NCBI GenBank assembly: GCA_003158895.1
Contig: PMLO01000129.1
Location: 3,382-11,008 of the forward strand
Origin: Propionibacteriaceae bacterium
GTDB taxonomy: Bacteria > Actinomycetota > Actinomycetes > Propionibacteriales > Propionibacteriaceae
Length of the DNA stretch: 7,627 nucleotides
Reading direction: 5' to 3'
In this document: one piece after another, positions 5,155 through 7,627 of the stretch
Position numbering within the stretch: the stretch's first letter is position 1
Layout of the letters: each line of letters begins with the position of its first letter
Made by a program: the position numbers and the translations under genes
Notes under the pieces: model-generated
What the model was told of the DNA's origin: nothing
The model's input: only the letters and a program-made list of their open reading frames with translations
The model's database searches: none

Positions 5155-6734
5155 GGGCCACAGGACTGCGGACGATGCTCGGCGTCCACTGGCGAACGCA
5201 CCGGAGTGGAACTCTGGTGTGGATCCTCGCCCTCATCGCCAGCATGGTCGGAACGGCGGCGGCTGTCGCCGGCCTGTACACCACCCCGGAGAAGATCCAC
5301 ACCTACGCCGCAGCCGTCACCACCGGTTCGGCCCTCGTCGCGATCAACGGCAGGGTCGAGGGCATCGACAGCCTCGGTGGGGTCATCCAGGACGAGTCAG
5401 GCTTCCTCATGGCTCTCCTCCTGCCGCTGCTGGGCATCAGCCTGGTCGCGAAGGTCACTCGACGTGAGGAGGAGGACGGCCGGCTCGAGGCGGTCCTTGG
5501 CGGCCGGGTGGCGCGCTACGTCCCCGTACTGGCCGGGCTCATCGACGCCTCCGCCGCCATCCTCGTCACCGCCCTCGCGTTCACCCTCGGGATCACATTC
5601 TGCGGCGTGCCCGCCGTCCGATCAGCCCTCTACGCTGCATCCCTCGGCGGCCTGGCCTTCGTCTTCGCGGGCCTCGCGGCACTGGTCGCTCAGATCACCC
5701 GACACTCCCGGGGCGTCTACGCCTGGAGCCTGCTCGTCCTCACGGTCGCCTACCTGTTACGTGGCGTCGGCGATGTGACGAAGACCTGGGTCACCTGGCT
5801 GTCGCCGCTGGGCTGGGCCGAGAAGGCTGCCCCATTCGGAGCAATGCGGTGGTGGACACTCCTCATCCCACTCGCCGTCGGTGGCCTGCTCTGCGCCGCA
5901 GCCGTCCTGATCGCCGGGCGCCGCGACCTCGGCAGCTCACTCGTCCGGGGGCGTCCTGGATCAGCGCGGGCGAGCGCCTGGCTGCGTAGCCCCGTAGGAC
6001 TGGCGACTTACATCCACAGCCCGGCGGTCCTGGGTTGGCTCGCCGGTGCCTTGATCATCGCGGGCATGATGGGCGCCCTCGCCAAGCAGTTCGTCGGTGC
6101 CGTCACCGGCAACCCGGCGATGGCCGACGCCATCGGGATGTCGACCGCGCACCCGGAGGACGGCTTCGTCGCCGTCACCCAGCTGTACATCGCCATCATC
6201 GCCATGGGCTATGCCGTCCAAGCGGTCGGCAGCCTGCGCGGCGAGGAGACCGCCGGACGGCTCGAGCCCCGGTTGTCCGGCACCCTGTCCCGCATGGGCT
6301 GGATCGCTGCCCATGGGCTGGTCATCGTCACCGGCCTCGTCATCATCGTGGCTGTCTCCTCCGTCGTCCTTGCCGCGTCGACGGCGTGGTCGATGGGCAC
6401 GCCGCTGCACCTGGCTCGTGTGATCGGGGCAGGGGCGGCCTACCTGCCCGCGGAGCTCCTCGTCGGAGGTCTGGCGCTCGCGCTCTTCGGCCTCTGGCCT
6501 CGGGCGTTCCCGGCCGGTTGGGCAGTCTTCGCCATCGTTGCGTTCATCGCCTTCCTTGGACCAGGCCTCAAGCTCGCTACCTGGGTGCTCGACCTCGCCC
6601 CCACTACGCATATCGGCAACCCGCCCCTGGGAACGGTCAAAGCACTGCCCCTCATCGTCCTCAGCGCCCTCGCCGCCCTCCTCGCCGCAACTGCTGCAGT
6701 CGGCTTCCGCCACCGGGGTGTGCCGCGTGGCTGA
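5151..6734 (+). CDS. ABC-2 type exporter permease, 12 transmembrane segments (polyketide antibiotic exporter type, Rv1217c-like)
   Basis: The 527-residue protein is strongly hydrophobic, with about twelve membrane segments: roughly 21-42, 85-101, 125-150, 155-182, 187-204 and 234-256 in the first half, and 293-314, 340-360, 383-410, 424-449, 455-478 and 497-518 in the second. The halves are related. Each has a cytoplasmic charged motif after its second segment: REEEDGRLEAVLGGRVARY (105-123) and RGEETAGRLEPRLSGTLSRM (363-382). The protein thus carries two six-TM units, whereas single-unit ABC-2 permeases must pair. LSPLGWAEKAAPFG (217-230) is a typical subfamily motif. GGAGGAGG (5136-5143) lies seven bases before ATG 5151, which overlaps the ATPase stop (ATGA). 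With the ATPase it forms an efflux pump, probably for hydrophobic drugs or a secondary metabolite. No biosynthetic gene is in view, so a defensive role is more likely than self-resistance. Confidence 0.94.
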   Translation: MRATGLRTMLGVHWRTHRSGTLVWILALIASMVGTAAAVAGLYTTPEKIHTYAAAVTTGSALVAINGRVEGIDSLGGVIQDESGFLMALLLPLLGISLVAKVTRREEEDGRLEAVLGGRVARYVPVLAGLIDASAAILVTALAFTLGITFCGVPAVRSALYAASLGGLAFVFAGLAALVAQITRHSRGVYAWSLLVLTVAYLLRGVGDVTKTWVTWLSPLGWAEKAAPFGAMRWWTLLIPLAVGGLLCAAAVLIAGRRDLGSSLVRGRPGSARASAWLRSPVGLATYIHSPAVLGWLAGALIIAGMMGALAKQFVGAVTGNPAMADAIGMSTAHPEDGFVAVTQLYIAIIAMGYAVQAVGSLRGEETAGRLEPRLSGTLSRMGWIAAHGLVIVTGLVIIVAVSSVVLAASTAWSMGTPLHLARVIGAGAAYLPAELLVGGLALALFGLWPRAFPAGWAVFAIVAFIAFLGPGLKLATWVLDLAPTTHIGNPPLGTVKALPLIVLSALAALLAATAAVGFRHRGVPRG

Positions 6735-6750
6735 GTCATTGAAGAGTCGT

Positions 6751-6763
6751 CGGCCTTCGGCCG
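6751..6763. repeat. Short hairpin-forming repeat after the exporter operon
   Basis: CGGCC-TTC-GGCCG is a perfect 5-bp stem with a three-base loop, 17 bases after the permease stop. There is no following T-run. It could be a weak terminator for the exporter operon, but stems this short occur by chance in GC-rich DNA. Confidence 0.25.
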
Positions 6764-6791
6764 CCCATCAGCCGCGGTGCCACCACCTGCC

Positions 6792-6797
6792 TAGGCT
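6792..6797 (+). promoter_or_regulatory. Candidate -10 element giving a leaderless start for the DUF4336 gene
   Basis: TAGGCT fits the actinobacterial -10 pattern TANNNT and ends six bases before the ATG at 6804, the spacing seen for leaderless genes. No clear -35 is visible and no Shine-Dalgarno sequence precedes the ATG, only GGAAAC, which agrees with leaderless initiation. It implies that this gene need not depend on the exporter operon. Confidence 0.5.
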
Positions 6798-6803
6798 GGA
6801 AAC

Positions 6804-7505
6804 ATGGACTCTCTGACAGCGCTGGGCGACGGACTGTACGTCGTGGATGGACCAGTAGTGCGCGATATGGGCGTCCACTTCACGACGCGGATGTCGGTAG
6901 TCCAGCTGTCCACGGGGGACGTGTGGGTCTCCTCACCTGTGGAGGTGCCGTTCGAGGTGCTCTCCGAGATCAGGCAGCTTGGTCCGGTCAGATACCTGGT
7001 CTCGCCAACACCCCGACACTTCTGGCGCCTGTACGCCTGGCACACACTGTTTCCCGACGCGGAGCTGTGGTCGAGCCCGCTGACCCCGATCACGTTGAAG
7101 CACGGCAACCTGCCGCTGACCGGCATCCTCGACGACCAGGCCACCCTTCCGTGGACCCCCGACCTCAAGCACGCCGTCATCCGTGGCAGCAACTGGCTCA
7201 ACGAGGTGGCCTTCTTCCACCGACCCAGCCGCACCCTCCTGATGGAGGACGTGATCCAGATCCACGACGCCCGGCCCGGCCATCCTCTGCGAAACGCCCT
7301 GATCGACCTGGGAGGCGTCGCAGCCCCCGGCGGTGGGGTCAGCCGTGACATCCGACTGACGTTCCGCCACCGCGACGCGGCCCGGGAATCCGTGAAACGG
7401 ATCCTGGCATGGGACTTCGAAACGCTCGTGATAGCCCACGGCCCCCTCGTCACCAGCGCCGCGAGGCTGACCGTGGAGAACGCGTTCTCCTGGCTGACCC
7501 AGTGA
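6804..7505 (+). CDS. DUF4336 domain protein (metallo-beta-lactamase-like fold), function unknown
   Basis: The 233-residue protein matches the DUF4336 pattern along its whole length: an N-terminal LGDGLYVVDGPVV, then TTRMSVVQLSTGDVWVSSPVE, LGPVRYLVSPTPRHFW (about residues 59-74), a central RGSNWLNEVAFFHRPSRTLLMEDV (about 129-152), and near the end ILAWDFETLVIAHG. The fold is related to metallo-beta-lactamases, but the classic HxHxDH metal motif is absent, so hydrolase activity should not be assumed. No signal peptide or membrane segment is evident; probably cytoplasmic. It begins 69 bases after the permease on the same strand, with its own likely promoter, and ends two bases before a strong terminator. 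Family assignment is from memory of its conserved blocks. A link to the exporter is only by adjacency. Confidence 0.82.
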   Translation: MDSLTALGDGLYVVDGPVVRDMGVHFTTRMSVVQLSTGDVWVSSPVEVPFEVLSEIRQLGPVRYLVSPTPRHFWRLYAWHTLFPDAELWSSPLTPITLKHGNLPLTGILDDQATLPWTPDLKHAVIRGSNWLNEVAFFHRPSRTLLMEDVIQIHDARPGHPLRNALIDLGGVAAPGGGVSRDIRLTFRHRDAARESVKRILAWDFETLVIAHGPLVTSAARLTVENAFSWLTQ

Positions 7506-7507
7506 CC

Positions 7508-7548
7508 GAGGTCCCTGCCGGATAACCATCACCTCCGGCAGGGACCTC
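7508..7548 (+). terminator. Strong stem-loop terminator after the DUF4336 gene
   Basis: GAGGTCCCTGCCGG (7508-7521) and CCGGCAGGGACCTC (7535-7548) are perfect reverse complements; an extra A-T pair (7522/7534) makes a 15-bp stem with an 11-base loop. It starts two bases after the stop codon. No T-tract follows, which is common for actinobacterial intrinsic terminators. The symmetry means it could also serve a converging minus-strand gene to the right. Confidence 0.88.
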
Positions 7549-7574
7549 TGCCCCGTGAGTCACGCCTACGCGCG

Positions 7575-7627
7575 TCAGCGTCTCAACGGCGACCGCTCCC
7601 GCGCTTGCGACAGCGAGTCGAGCAGCA
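7575..7627 (-). CDS. Possible C-terminal end of a converging minus-strand gene, partial
   Basis: On the minus strand the frame ending at TGA 7577-7575 reads LLDSLSQARERSPLRR, and it is open to the window edge. The amino-acid choice looks coding-like, and a stop just beyond a shared terminator fits a converging gene. Sixteen residues are far too few to name a family. A plus-strand frame starting at GTG 7555 is also open, so this remains a guess. Confidence 0.25.
   Translation of the reverse strand, partial: LLDSLSQARERSPLRR

Noticed and set aside
3521..6734. The TetR-ATPase-permease cassette as a new biological system
   Set aside because: Gene order and motifs match known polyketide/tetronasin-type exporter cassettes such as Rv1219c-Rv1218c-Rv1217c; only the operator arrangement merits further attention.
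6751..6763. Hairpin after the permease as a true operon terminator
   Set aside because: The stem is only 5 bp with no T-run, much weaker than the 7508-7548 element, so I list it only as a low-confidence repeat.

Overview
The window is G+C-rich DNA with a strong preference for G or C at third codon positions. It carries a GAF-ANTAR gene and a TetR/ABC-2 exporter cassette of types common in high-GC Gram-positive bacteria, and two genes appear to have leaderless starts. All of this points to an actinobacterium; the genus cannot be told from this stretch. It looks like ordinary chromosomal DNA: I see no transposase, integrase, CRISPR array, tRNA or rRNA.

Layout. Positions 1-582 (minus strand) hold the N-terminal 194 codons of a slipin/stomatin-type SPFH membrane protein that runs off the left edge. 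Positions 583-961 are non-coding and contain a perfect inverted repeat beside a possible slipin promoter. Positions 962-1770 (plus) are a GAF-ANTAR regulator whose reading frame is broken at two clear places and probably a third; the ANTAR end is intact. It converges on a CPA1-type cation/proton antiporter with a C-terminal RCK_C domain (1775-3271, minus). The antiporter's promoter region (3272-3520) contains a 14-bp perfect palindrome that resembles CsoR/CstR-family operators.

Positions 3521-6734 (plus) form a compact three-gene unit: a TetR-family repressor, an ABC ATPase and a 12-TM ABC-2 type permease, joined by ATGA stop/start overlaps. The layout and proteins match the 'tetronasin-type / polyketide antibiotic exporter' cassettes, such as Rv1219c-Rv1218c-Rv1217c of Mycobacterium tuberculosis. 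A near-consensus promoter in front of tetR places the transcription start at or next to the ATG. Two copies of CTGAACnnnnGTTYAG, exactly 20 bp apart, overlie this promoter and the start codon. The simplest reading is a self-repressing drug-exporter operon in which ligand binding to TetR releases regulator and pump together.

Positions 6804-7505 (plus) encode a DUF4336 (metallo-beta-lactamase-like) protein of unknown function, probably from its own leaderless promoter, followed at once by a strong stem-loop terminator (7508-7548). The last 50 bases may be the C-terminus of a converging minus-strand gene.

I found no convincing evidence for a wholly new system. The points most worth checking are the tandem operator/leaderless start of the exporter operon, the CsoR-like palindrome before the antiporter, and the decayed GAF-ANTAR gene.
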